5,550 nucleotides of DNA, taken from Intestinimonas timonensis. GTDB lineage: Bacteria; Bacillota; Clostridia; Oscillospirales; Oscillospiraceae. Shown here piece after piece: positions 1-5,095 of the stretch. The notes beneath the pieces were generated by a model that had not been told where the DNA came from, did no database searches, and was given only the letters and a program-made list of their open reading frames with translations. Each line of letters starts with the position of its first letter. Position 1 is the first letter of the stretch. Both the position numbers and the translations under genes were made by a program. The stretch lies in assembly GCF_900626145.1 (NCBI RefSeq), contig NZ_LR130831.1, positions 1 through 5,550 on the forward strand, in the 5' to 3' direction.

Positions 1-112
1 GACCTTTTCCGAAGCCAATGAGATGATTGACCGCTATATTTACTTCTATAACCATGAGCGCATCCAGTTAAAAACTGGAGAGGCGCCGCTGGCGCGACGC
101 CTCTCCGCTTAA
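1..112 (+). CDS. IS3-family transposase (OrfB), C-terminal end, cut by the window edge
   Basis: Only the last 36 codons are visible, read from base 2, ending in TAA at 110-112. The peptide contains IDRYIYFYNHERIQLKTG followed by EAPLARRLSA. The YNxERIQ-K block is typical of the extreme C-terminus of IS3-family DDE transposases (rve integrase core), which cut and join the IS ends. The catalytic DDE residues lie upstream of the window, so integrity cannot be judged. A 9-bp inverted repeat (77-85 with 98-106) lies inside the last codons. The family call is from motif recognition and is fairly sure; the exact IS name is not determinable. Confidence 0.85.
   Translation, partial: TFSEANEMIDRYIYFYNHERIQLKTGEAPLARRLSA
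77..106. repeat. 9-bp perfect inverted repeat in the transposase tail
   Basis: GGAGAGGCG (77-85) pairs with CGCCTCTCC (98-106) around a 12-nt GC-rich loop. It lies just before the transposase stop codon. No T-run follows directly (the next T-run is at about 138-144), so it is not a classic terminator. It may protect the transcript end or limit read-through into the IS. Confidence 0.45.
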
Positions 113-173
113 AACTTAATCTTTCCTACTAAGGGCTCTTTTTTGTACTGTCCGCACAATCTGGGGCAGTTCA

Positions 174-269
174 AAGAGGACAGACCTTTTTATTTTGGCA
201 CTGAGCGGGTTGGGTACTCTCATGGCATTGGCTTTTGCGGTTATCAATATGCTGGAGGGTGCAGCATGA
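174..269 (+). pseudogene. C-terminal remnant of a small hydrophobic protein next to the IS end
   Basis: Immediately right of the probable IS end a frame is open to a TGA at 267-269. It encodes KRTDLFILALSGLG, then a hydrophobic stretch ending VINMLEGAA, which looks like one membrane helix. Its N-terminus would lie where the IS now sits. The only in-frame ATG (222-224) would leave 15 residues. I do not recognise the family. Either the IS cut the gene, or this is a chance open frame; the membrane-like composition favours a real remnant. Its stop overlaps the next ATG (ATGA at 266-269), a typical sign of translational coupling. Confidence 0.35.
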
Positions 270-307
270 GCGGAAAGTCAGCGTCTGGAGAACTATTGGG
301 GGATTGA
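266..307 (+). CDS. Tiny ORF (13 aa) coupled to the upstream remnant
   Basis: ATG at 266 overlaps the TGA of the upstream frame and encodes MSGKSASGELLGD before TGA at 305-307. The peptide is too short to assign. It stops 3 nt before the zinc-ribbon gene start. It may be a translational coupling peptide, a decayed gene start, or chance. Confidence 0.2.
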   Translation: MSGKSASGELLGD

Positions 308-310
308 CTA

Positions 311-541
311 ATGAAATGTTTAGATTGCGGAATGGAAATGGAGCAGGGAACTGTCGTAGGCATCGGACAAGGCGGCGGACACTGGTATGAGTTCACCTCC
401 AACGAAGAAAAGCGGAAAACAGGAATCAAAGGCTTTTTCACGAAAAAGACCGTCAGCGTTGAAGCAACCGTTTTAGACTATCCCGCATGGCATTGTCCGA
501 AATGCAGGAAAGTGCTGATGTGGATAGACAGCAAAGAATAA
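311..541 (+). CDS. Small zinc-ribbon protein (DUF6487/PF20097-like)
   Basis: This gene encodes a 76-residue soluble protein with one CxxC pair at the N-terminus (C3, C6) and a second near the C-terminus (C62-P-K-C65). Between them are a Gly-rich turn (residues 19-23) and a predicted beta-rich middle. The pairs should bind one zinc ion as a ribbon. Layout and length match small clostridial proteins beginning MKCxxCG and ending WxCPKC, grouped as I recall in DUF6487; their function is unknown. The start is supported by GGGGGA at 298-303, 7 nt upstream. It lies 39 nt before the next gene, and both end at the terminator at 972-1012, so an operon is likely. A link to the upstream IS or membrane remnant is not shown. 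Confidence 0.75.
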   Translation: MKCLDCGMEMEQGTVVGIGQGGGHWYEFTSNEEKRKTGIKGFFTKKTVSVEATVLDYPAWHCPKCRKVLMWIDSKE

Positions 542-580
542 GCATTACTGGGAAGTCAAAGTTAGGACGGTGAGATAACC

Positions 581-985
581 ATGATACATGATTTGATGTA
601 TATAGAACTGAAAACAGGCTATTCCGATGACGGTCCGGCCTGGATCGGATATGTGAAAACCTCAAAGAGCAGGAAAACGATTTACTTTAACGACCACGCC
701 TTTCAAAAGGCCATTGGATACTGCGCCAACTATGTCGATATAGAAAATGGGGATGAATACTGGATCTCCGGGCTCAAAAAAGCGGAGAACAATCGTCATT
801 GGGCTGGCCGGGGGAAAATCCTGATTGACCGCCGTGCGGTGTCGGAGTATCTGGCCCTGATTGGGGAAACCAAACTCCCGGCCAACCTGTTTGAAGTAGT
901 GGAACTGGAGGACTGCTTCCCGGTGGAACGGGTACGCCAGCTCCTGAATAGTAAAACGTGTATTAACGCAGAAGTAGGGGGCTGA
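581..985 (+). CDS. Conserved 134-aa protein of unknown function (YIELKTGY...GPAWIG family)
   Basis: The protein is soluble, without signal peptide or membrane segments. Recognisable blocks are YIELKTGYSDDGPAWIG (7-23), IYFNDHAFQK (34-43), ANYVDIENGDEYWISGLKK (49-67) and the RHWAGRGKILIDR motif (72-84). The first roughly 90 residues match a small Firmicutes family that I remember mainly from automated annotation, sometimes mislabelled as a metabolic enzyme. Nothing here supports such a catalytic role. The Trp/Gly-rich beta pattern suggests a compact beta domain, and the last 45 residues look like a helical extension. ATG 581 is preferred over ATG 596 because GGTGAG (569-574) sits 6 nt upstream of it, while 596 has no ribosome site. 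The stop codon TGA (983-985) lies inside the terminator stem. Confidence 0.7.
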   Translation: MIHDLMYIELKTGYSDDGPAWIGYVKTSKSRKTIYFNDHAFQKAIGYCANYVDIENGDEYWISGLKKAENNRHWAGRGKILIDRRAVSEYLALIGETKLPANLFEVVELEDCFPVERVRQLLNSKTCINAEVGG

Positions 986-1012
986 TAATGTATATCAGCC
1001 CCGCTACTTTTT
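972..1012 (+). terminator. Strong rho-independent terminator after the two-gene operon
   Basis: AGTAG plus GGGGCTGAT (973-986) pairs with ATCAGCCCC plus CTACT (994-1008) with a single bulged G at 1003. This gives a 14-bp stem and a 7-nt AT-rich loop, followed by a T-run to 1012. The stem includes the last codons and stop of the 581-985 gene. It should insulate the upstream operon from the toxin gene region. Confidence 0.85.
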
Positions 1013-1030
1013 CAGAAAAGTAAGAAATGT

Positions 1031-1073
1031 TAAGAACTTGAGAGGGTAAAAAATAAGAATTGAGTTTTATACT
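1031..1073 (+). promoter_or_regulatory. Candidate promoter with repeated TAAGAA-TTGAG boxes
   Basis: A good -10-like hexamer TATACT lies at 1068-1073, the first one after the terminator, but no convincing -35 lies 16-18 bp upstream. Instead there are two near-identical boxes, TAAGAACTTGAG (1031-1042) and TAAGAATTGAG (1054-1064). Their TTGAG cores are 22 bp apart, about two helical turns, and a third TAAGAA is at 1021. A poor -35 with helically phased direct repeats is what an activator-dependent promoter would look like. The activator is unknown. This would transcribe the split toxin gene and perhaps the cargo genes. Confidence 0.35.
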
Positions 1074-1081
1074 TTTCTCAT

Positions 1082-1104
1082 ATGAAATCATGGCCGTGAT
1101 TCAT
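1082..1104. promoter_or_regulatory. Hyphenated palindrome, possible operator
   Basis: ATGA(A)ATCATGGCCGTGATTCAT is a near-perfect palindrome centred on GGCC, with one extra A in the left arm and one T/G mismatch. It lies about 10 bp downstream of the candidate -10 box, a place where a bound dimeric repressor would block transcription. It could instead form an RNA hairpin in the leader. No regulator gene is in the window. Confidence 0.35.
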
Positions 1105-1105
1105 G

Positions 1106-1122
1106 TAGTATCAAAAATACTA
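1106..1122. repeat. Small inverted repeat before the leader ORF
   Basis: TAGTAT (1106-1111) pairs with ATACTA (1117-1122) around CAAAA. It ends 1 nt before the GAGGAG ribosome site at 1124-1129, so in RNA it could influence access to that site. It is short and AT-rich, so chance is possible. Confidence 0.25.
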
Positions 1123-1139
1123 TGAGGAGTTATATTGCA

Positions 1140-1211
1140 ATGAAGATCTTTGTAAAGACATTATTCCTAAATATGTGCGATATTGTTCTTGCCTCAAAAT
1201 TATCAAACTAA
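1140..1211 (+). CDS. Possible 23-aa leader peptide upstream of the toxin gene
   Basis: ATG 1140 is preceded by a clear GAGGAG (1124-1129) at a 10-nt spacing. It encodes MKIFVKTLFLNMCDIVLASK plus LSN and ends at TAA 1209-1211. The basic N-terminus followed by a hydrophobic stretch could be a very small membrane peptide or a leader ORF. It ends 24 nt before the ATG at 1236, so ribosomes leaving it could help expose the next ribosome site. It could also be a decayed gene start. Support comes from the ribosome site and position only. Confidence 0.35.
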   Translation: MKIFVKTLFLNMCDIVLASKLSN

Positions 1212-1219
1212 AAATACTG

Positions 1220-1244
1220 AAAGGAATGATATTCTATGAAAAAA
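1220..1244 (+). promoter_or_regulatory. Ribosome site and A6 tract at the toxin start
   Basis: AAAGGA (1220-1225) lies 10 nt before ATG 1236, which is followed by six As (1239-1244) running into a second ATG (1244-1246) in the -1 frame. The signal peptide is only encoded in the 1244 frame. The site therefore decides whether a secreted product is made. An A6/A7 length change, or a -1 slip on AAA-AAA, would connect the good ribosome site to the signal peptide. Confidence 0.5.
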
Positions 1245-1828
1245 TGCTACATCGGTTTACAACATTATTGCTCGTGCTGTCTATGCTGTTCACATTGTAC
1301 GTACCTGCATCTGCGGCATCGACGAATGAGGCAATGTCCTATGATACGGTTGCATCGTTGAATTCTTCTTTCGGAACAGTTTATTATATTGAACATCCGA
1401 ATGAGCGCCTTACCCGTACCGTCTGGAATGTATTAGATGTGGTCATGGCTGGAGCTAGCTGGGCCGAATTTTTTGGGGAGCCATCATTTGCAAACCTAGG
1501 GTGGGCTGTATTAGATACAGTTGCTTTGGCTCCGGTTATTCCCTCTTCCGCCTATGTTAGACAGGCCGGAAAAAATTTGTTAGACCCGGATTTGCTTAAA
1601 GCGGCAATGAAGTCAACTCCTGGGCTTAAAGAAAAAATTCTAAAGGGTTTGCGTGGAGCCACGAAGGCAGAAAAAGCAAAAGTTGTCAACGAGCTAAGCA
1701 AGTTTGTATCCAAGAAATACGTGGTTGGAAAATACACTTTCCTGCTTGATAAATCAACTATGAAACATATTCTTAAGCGGCATCACCCCGCATATTGGAA
1801 TGGTACTATTAAAGCAAAGCAAGACTGA
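1236..1828 (+). pseudogene. Secreted polymorphic-toxin-like protein, 5' part of a split gene
   Basis: This is the N-terminal part of an exported protein. From the ATG in the A-run onward it reads MLHRFTTLLLVLSMLFTLYV then PASAAS, a classic Sec signal peptide with cleavage near ASA-A. Next comes a hydrophobic Gly/Pro-rich region (WAEFFGEPSFANLGWAVLD, then PVIPSSAYVRQAGK), like the helical pre-toxin segments that precede C-terminal toxin domains. A Lys-rich linker leads into the start of a domain with MKHILKRHHPAYW. The frame stays native to CAA at 1820-1822 and then stops after one foreign codon. AAAGGA (1220-1225) best fits ATG 1236, but that ATG is out of frame by one base: ATG-A6-TG gives MKKC..., whereas one more A would give MKKMLHRF.... 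Starts at 1175, 1226 or 1244 are in frame but lack a well-spaced ribosome site. The remaining 62 codons are at 4907-5095. The nuclease-like (BECR/EndoU-like) assignment is by resemblance only. Confidence 0.75.
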
Positions 1829-2156
1829 TCTAAAAAAGGAAATCGCTATTTTGCAGAAATATGGGATCAAGAGCTGCGGGATGCCGAGCCGTAGGATCGA
1901 TACCCACGGCAGAGACTTACGGTTTCGGATTGCTTCTCCGGCAGCCCTTGATGTGCCTTTTCTGATGACCTATTTTTCTGTCGATCCAAAGCCTGTGGAC
2001 TTTGTGCATCCAAACGGCATTACAGAGATCAGCAAGGTCGTTTACGGCACCGATCCCGCCCGCTTCACTCTGATAAAAGAGCTGTGCGACGATGAACGGC
2101 TGGAACTGGAAGCGGGCAATGGAATCGAGGTCGAATTTGAAAACAAGATGGGATAG
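1823..2156 (+). pseudogene. Glyoxalase-like (VOC, Glyoxalase_3-type) protein, C-terminal fragment
   Basis: The frame encodes DLKKEIAILQKYGIKSCGMP, then SRRIDTHGRDLRFRI, PFLMTYFSVDPKP and FVHPNGITEISKVVYG, ending at TAG 2154-2156. This order (a helix, a P-SR-D-HG turn, an L-x-F/W-R strand, a PF-x-x strand, then an HPNG-x-x-x-I strand) matches the second half of Glyoxalase_3-like VOC proteins, normally some 230 residues. About 110 residues remain, and the first half with its share of the metal site is missing. The frame can be extended back to ATG 1800, but those codons belong to the toxin gene read in another frame and have no ribosome site, so ATG 1800 is not a native start. Gene loss is therefore likely. 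It ends 6 nt before the next ATG, showing that it was once in one operon with the genes that follow. Confidence 0.75.
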
Positions 2157-2162
2157 AAAGCC

Positions 2163-2588
2163 ATGAAAAAAACGATATTTGGGATTTCTCCCTTTCTTGT
2201 TCAGGTATTAGCGATTGTACTTAACTTTAACTCCCTGCTTCAAGGAAGTACAGCAACCGGTATGAATGTCACCATTTCTTTGCTCTATTTTGCTTTCTGG
2301 ATTTGTTTCATACCGGCAATGAAGCGATATAACGCATATCGGGGATTCCTGGCTTCTCTCGTATTCTGGGGACTTGTTTTATTAACGGCTTTGCTCACCC
2401 TTACTGTAAACATATTTGATATTGATCTTCCGATGCTCGTTCCCTTTACAACTCTATTTTTGGCTCCAACCTATGGCGTACGTATAGAGCAGCTATCCAA
2501 CATGGCCGCGCTTTCGATAATAGCAATTATTGCAATCGTTTATATAGTATATTGTGCTGTCGAAGCAAAGCGAGTGAAAAGAAATTGA
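2163..2588 (+). CDS. Small multi-pass membrane protein of unknown function
   Basis: This 141-residue, strongly hydrophobic protein has likely membrane segments at about residues 8-27, 33-52, 61-83, perhaps 88-103, and 113-133. A positively charged loop (KRYNAYR, 54-60) and a basic tail (KRVKRN) fit a cytoplasmic location for those parts. No catalytic motif is visible and I do not recognise the family. ATG 2163 follows the VOC fragment stop by 6 nt; the ribosome site is weak (GGGA at 2150-2153, or GAAAG at 2157-2161), so translational coupling is plausible. It is more AT-rich than the VOC fragment before it and the CPBP genes after it. It could be a partner of the CPBP proteins encoded next; that is inferred from position only. 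Confidence 0.7.
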   Translation: MKKTIFGISPFLVQVLAIVLNFNSLLQGSTATGMNVTISLLYFAFWICFIPAMKRYNAYRGFLASLVFWGLVLLTALLTLTVNIFDIDLPMLVPFTTLFLAPTYGVRIEQLSNMAALSIIAIIAIVYIVYCAVEAKRVKRN

Positions 2589-2606
2589 CATGAGGGAAAT
2601 CGTTTT

Positions 2607-3356
2607 ATGAATCGCAAAAAAGAAATCTTAACAATAATATTATGGCCTCTTCTGTATACTTTGGGGATGGGGCTTTCCAATTACATCGTATATCAGTTCT
2701 ATCACATAGAGTATGGCGGGGATGGGTATATAAACGCAATGCTTCCGTTCCTTGCGGCACTGGCAGCCGGTACTATGATCTGCCTGTTTATCCAAAGAGA
2801 AAGGCTTACCCTTCCGTGGAAGGAGCGCGGCAGGCTGCCATTGTTTCTGGTTATATTCCTGCCTCTTGCGGCACTGACGCTGTACTATCTGCTGACAAAC
2901 GGCAGCTTTACGTATGCGTTTATAGCTCCGCTTGCCGTAACGCTGCTTGTCGGCGTAGCGGAAGAAACCATGTTCCGCAGGATTCTTTTTATCCGGCTGC
3001 TCGGGCTGTTTCAGGAGCGGGGGTTCAAAAAAGCGCTTCTGATCTCTGCCGTATGCTTTAGCCTTCTTCATGCAGTCAACATTTTGGGAGGATCGCCGGC
3101 ACCGCAGGTTCTCATGCAGCTTGCGGCAACCTTTGTCGCCGGACTGTTCTATGTGCTTATGTTTGATTATACCCGGAACATCTATCTTCTGATCATTATG
3201 CACTTTTTATGGGACTATATCCTGTTCAGCGGAGCGACAAAACAGATTCCAGTCTATGCAGTTCTGATGGGTATTTTACAGGCTGCGGAGATCGTCATCA
3301 TGCTGGTGCTGTTGGCCAGAAAATGGAGGCAAGACGCCTCAGCAGAACGTACATAG
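2607..3356 (+). CDS. CPBP-family intramembrane metalloprotease (CAAX protease/Abi type)
   Basis: This 249-residue membrane protein has about seven or eight hydrophobic segments. It carries all the CPBP (PF02517) motifs: E119-E120-x-x-x-R124 (EETMFR), F151-x-x-x-H155 (FSLLH) and H199-x-x-x-D203 (HFLWD). In related glutamic/metal intramembrane proteases these Glu and His residues form the active site within the bilayer. Bacterial members are linked to bacteriocin self-immunity, abortive-infection-like loci, and processing of membrane or lipid-modified peptides. The substrate here is unknown. ATG 2607 has GAGGGA at 2592-2597, 9 nt upstream, a good site. It follows the small membrane protein by 18 nt and precedes a second CPBP gene by 12 nt. 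All key residues are present, so it is probably active. Confidence 0.9.
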   Translation: MNRKKEILTIILWPLLYTLGMGLSNYIVYQFYHIEYGGDGYINAMLPFLAALAAGTMICLFIQRERLTLPWKERGRLPLFLVIFLPLAALTLYYLLTNGSFTYAFIAPLAVTLLVGVAEETMFRRILFIRLLGLFQERGFKKALLISAVCFSLLHAVNILGGSPAPQVLMQLAATFVAGLFYVLMFDYTRNIYLLIIMHFLWDYILFSGATKQIPVYAVLMGILQAAEIVIMLVLLARKWRQDASAERT

Positions 3357-3371
3357 GAGGATTATCATTTG
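3355..3371 (+). promoter_or_regulatory. Perfect AGGAGG ribosome site selecting a TTG start
   Basis: AGGAGG at 3355-3360 overlaps the last bases of the preceding stop codon and sits 8 nt before TTG 3369-3371. No ATG lies at a proper distance, so TTG is the start of the second CPBP gene. The weak start codon is offset by the strong site. Confidence 0.8.
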
Positions 3372-4082
3372 CTACTCAACCGTCAAAACAAAGAAAAAAT
3401 CAACCATCTGAAATGGTTTGATATTCTCGTCCTTACCCTGATTCTGTGGGGCGAGGGCATCTATACCTCAACCGCATCATATATCGCGCTGATACAGGGC
3501 GCGTCAACCGTTGATGACAACCTTACTTTTTCTGCAACGGACAACTACGGAGCGCTGGCGTTGCAGGCGGGACTTCTGCTCCTTGCCCTGCTGTATCTGT
3601 GGCTGCGCCGCTTCGATTTCAAAGTATGGACGATACGCTTCAACATAAAAGCCGTCGCTGGTGGCGTTCTAATCTTCCTTGCCGCAGCACTTCTCCTTGA
3701 TATATATTTCATGTTCACCAATCCGCTGACGGGCCTCCTCCCGTTTCCGGGGCCGATTGGTGCTTTCTTCGGAAGTGAAACGGTATCCAGTGTGATATAC
3801 GCCCTGCTCAACGGCGTATATGAGGAGATCTATTTCCTTGGTATCTGTCTCGCGGTGAGAAAGGAACACCTGAAATGGGCTCTTCCGTTCTCTCTGCTGA
3901 TACGGGTCAGCTTCCACACCTATCAGGGAATGATTTCGGCTCTTGGGATCGGGCTGCTGTTCGGCATATTTATGTATCTGATGTACCGCCGGTCAAAGGA
4001 CAGGAACCTATTGCCCTTCTTTATCGCTCATGCGATAGGAGACATATTCGGTCTGGGGGTCCTTTCATACTTTTGGATGTAA
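3369..4082 (+). CDS. Second CPBP-family membrane protein, divergent motif 1
   Basis: This 237-residue protein has hydrophobic segments at about 17-43, 61-79, 95-115, 140-162, 170-178, 189-206 and 214-236. It belongs to the CPBP superfamily by E152-E153-I-Y-F-L-G, the R179-V-S-F-H183-TYQG block and H221-A-I-G-D225. The two Glu and both His positions are kept, but the usual Arg of EExxxR is Leu (157), and motif 2 has the R-x-x-x-H-TYQG form of a separate CPBP branch rather than FxxxH. It is not a recent duplicate of its neighbour; the sequences differ throughout. It may be an active protease of that branch, or a non-proteolytic partner. Start is TTG 3369, supported by AGGAGG. The next gene begins 14 nt after the stop. 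Confidence 0.82.
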   Translation: MLLNRQNKEKINHLKWFDILVLTLILWGEGIYTSTASYIALIQGASTVDDNLTFSATDNYGALALQAGLLLLALLYLWLRRFDFKVWTIRFNIKAVAGGVLIFLAAALLLDIYFMFTNPLTGLLPFPGPIGAFFGSETVSSVIYALLNGVYEEIYFLGICLAVRKEHLKWALPFSLLIRVSFHTYQGMISALGIGLLFGIFMYLMYRRSKDRNLLPFFIAHAIGDIFGLGVLSYFWM

Positions 4083-4096
4083 CGCATGGAAGCAAT

Positions 4097-4894
4097 ATGA
4101 AAAAGATTTTATTTATCATTCTCTGTTTGACTATATCGCTTGCCGGATGCAGCAGGCAGCCTAAAGAATATGGCGTCTTCATCGGGATCGACAGTGAAGA
4201 AATACATAAGCTGGACAGGTACAGCATCGTCATCATTGAGCCCTCTGCGTTTTCCTCTGAACAGATTGGGAAGCTGCACGCAGAGAGGAAAACGGTTTAC
4301 GGCTACCTCAATGTCGGAGCTGTCGAGGAATACCGCCCTTATTATGATCGCTTTCGGGATTTGTCCCTTGGTATCTATGAGAACTGGCTGGATGAACGAT
4401 GGATCGACGTAACTTCTCCTTTATGGCAGAGCTTTGTCATTGATGAGCTTGGGAAAGACTATGCGGCTATGGGATTGGACGGATTCTTCCTTGACAATGC
4501 CGATGTCTATTATCATTTCCCGGAAGATGATGTTTTTCAAGGGCTTTGTACGATCATGAAGGGTCTGAAAAGCTATGGACTGCCGCTCATAATAAACGGG
4601 GGCGATCCTTTTGTTTCAAGGTGCATGGAAGAAAACACAGCCTTGTCACTGTTCGATGGAACCAATCAGGAAACAGTATTTACCAAGATAGACTTTACAA
4701 ATCAAACCTACGGGCAGCAGGCGGAAGAAGAAACAGAGTATTTTCAGGAGTATCTTTCTAAAGCAAAAGAACATGGTCTGTCCGTTTACCTGCTGGAATA
4801 CAGGGCGGATCGCGCCCTCTCAAAGCGGATAGACGCATATTGTTCAGAGAACGGTTTTCTCTGGTACAATGCGGACGGGATAGAGCTGCGGTAA
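4097..4894 (+). CDS. GH114-like TIM-barrel lipoprotein (endo-alpha-1,4-polygalactosaminidase-related)
   Basis: This 265-residue protein begins with a lipoprotein signal: MKKILFIILCLTISLAGC, with lipobox LAGC and lipidated Cys18. It should be anchored on the outer face of the membrane. The rest follows the GH114/TM1410 fold (PF03537): YGVFIGID (25-32), a YGYLNVGAVEEY strand (68-79), W97 and ERWIDVTSPLW (100-110), then GLDGFFLDNAD (126-136) with conserved acidic residues D128, D133 and D136, then LIINGGD (164-170) and DGTNQETVFTKID (187-199). Family members cleave or bind alpha-1,4-galactosamine-type polysaccharides; the substrate here is unproven. ATG 4097 is chosen because the signal peptide starts there and GGAAG (4088-4092) precedes it. 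An upstream in-frame start at 3875 lies inside the CPBP gene and is rejected. It is the last gene of the cassette, with no terminator seen before the toxin 3' part. Confidence 0.85.
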   Translation: MKKILFIILCLTISLAGCSRQPKEYGVFIGIDSEEIHKLDRYSIVIIEPSAFSSEQIGKLHAERKTVYGYLNVGAVEEYRPYYDRFRDLSLGIYENWLDERWIDVTSPLWQSFVIDELGKDYAAMGLDGFFLDNADVYYHFPEDDVFQGLCTIMKGLKSYGLPLIINGGDPFVSRCMEENTALSLFDGTNQETVFTKIDFTNQTYGQQAEEETEYFQEYLSKAKEHGLSVYLLEYRADRALSKRIDAYCSENGFLWYNADGIELR

Positions 4895-4906
4895 GCAGGT
4901 TGGTAA

Positions 4907-5095
4907 ACATTTTTTAATAAAAATGATACTGTAGCAAGTATTACCGAAGCTGCGATGGCTATTATGAAGGATAATAGAGAGACATTGGTCAAGATAGGTA
5001 CAAATGGCCGTGCGACTTTGCACGGCACCCACAAAGGAAGCGCTTACCAATTAACAGTAGACAAGGGACACATTGTTCAGTTCTTCCCTAAGTAA
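4907..5095 (+). pseudogene. Secreted polymorphic-toxin-like protein, 3' part of the split gene
   Basis: The open frame encodes TFFNKNDTVASITEAAMA, then IMKDNRETLVKIGTNGR and YQLTVDKGHIVQFFPK, ending at TAA 5093-5095. It has no start codon or ribosome site of its own and begins exactly in register with the Q codon at 1820-1822. A joined protein would end ...GTIKAKQ-TFFNKND...VQFFPK at about residue 258. The FF-x(n)-I-x-x-A helix followed by paired strands closing the domain recalls BECR/EndoU-type nuclease toxin domains in which His and later strand residues form the active site; this is resemblance, not proof. Cut from its promoter-proximal half, it cannot be made as part of the toxin. Confidence 0.75.

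Larger units (their letters stand above)
1..173 (+). mobile_element. Right end of an IS3-family insertion sequence
   Basis: The transposase stop at 112 is followed by about 60 bp of non-coding sequence. This ends in a stretch at 144-173 (TGTACTGTCCGC...GGGGCAGTTCA) that looks like a terminal inverted repeat finishing in CA, as IS3-family ends do. The left end is outside the window, so neither the matching repeat nor the short target duplication can be checked. The boundary at 173 is an inference; it fits with a different reading frame being open immediately to its right. Confidence 0.5.
1823..4906 (+). other. About 3.08-kb insertion splitting the toxin gene
   Basis: Removing this segment joins CAA (1820-1822) to ACA (4907-4909) and restores one continuous toxin frame with no residue obviously lost. 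The only repeat at the junctions is AA (1821-1822 and 4905-4906), so any target duplication would be 2 bp at most. The ends (GACTGATCT... and ...GCAGGTTGGT) show no inverted repeats to each other. The segment holds a truncated VOC gene and four apparently intact genes, but no transposase, integrase or reverse transcriptase. It may be the remains of a larger element, or DNA captured by end-joining or an illegitimate exchange. Confidence 0.8.

Noticed and set aside
1175..1243. Upstream extension of the toxin frame from ATG 1175 (MRYCSCLKIIKL...)
   Set aside because: It would put 23 residues before the signal peptide, has no ribosome site and overlaps the better-supported leader ORF.
2640..3203. 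187-codon minus-strand open frame opposite the first CPBP gene
   Set aside because: Its composition is low-complexity basic/Gln-rich and it mirrors a well-conserved CPBP gene on the other strand; no ribosome site or known motif.
3875..4096. N-terminal extension of the lipoprotein frame from ATG 3875
   Set aside because: It lies inside the second CPBP gene in another frame; the lipoprotein signal peptide starts at ATG 4097.
1823..4906. Insertion as a group II intron or intein
   Set aside because: No reverse transcriptase or maturase, no GUGYG-like 5' end or domain V-like end seen, and the frame is not open across the insert; several unrelated genes are carried instead.
1823..4906. Insertion as a complete transposon
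   Set aside because: No terminal inverted repeats between the two ends, no transposase inside, and at most a 2-bp AA duplication.
4891..4925. T6 run after the lipoprotein stop as a terminator
   Set aside because: No stable hairpin precedes the Ts; they are the Phe-Phe codons of the toxin 3' part.
4786..5050. Two overlapping minus-strand open frames across the right insertion junction
   Set aside because: They run opposite the lipoprotein end and the toxin 3' part, both well supported on the plus strand, and show no motif.
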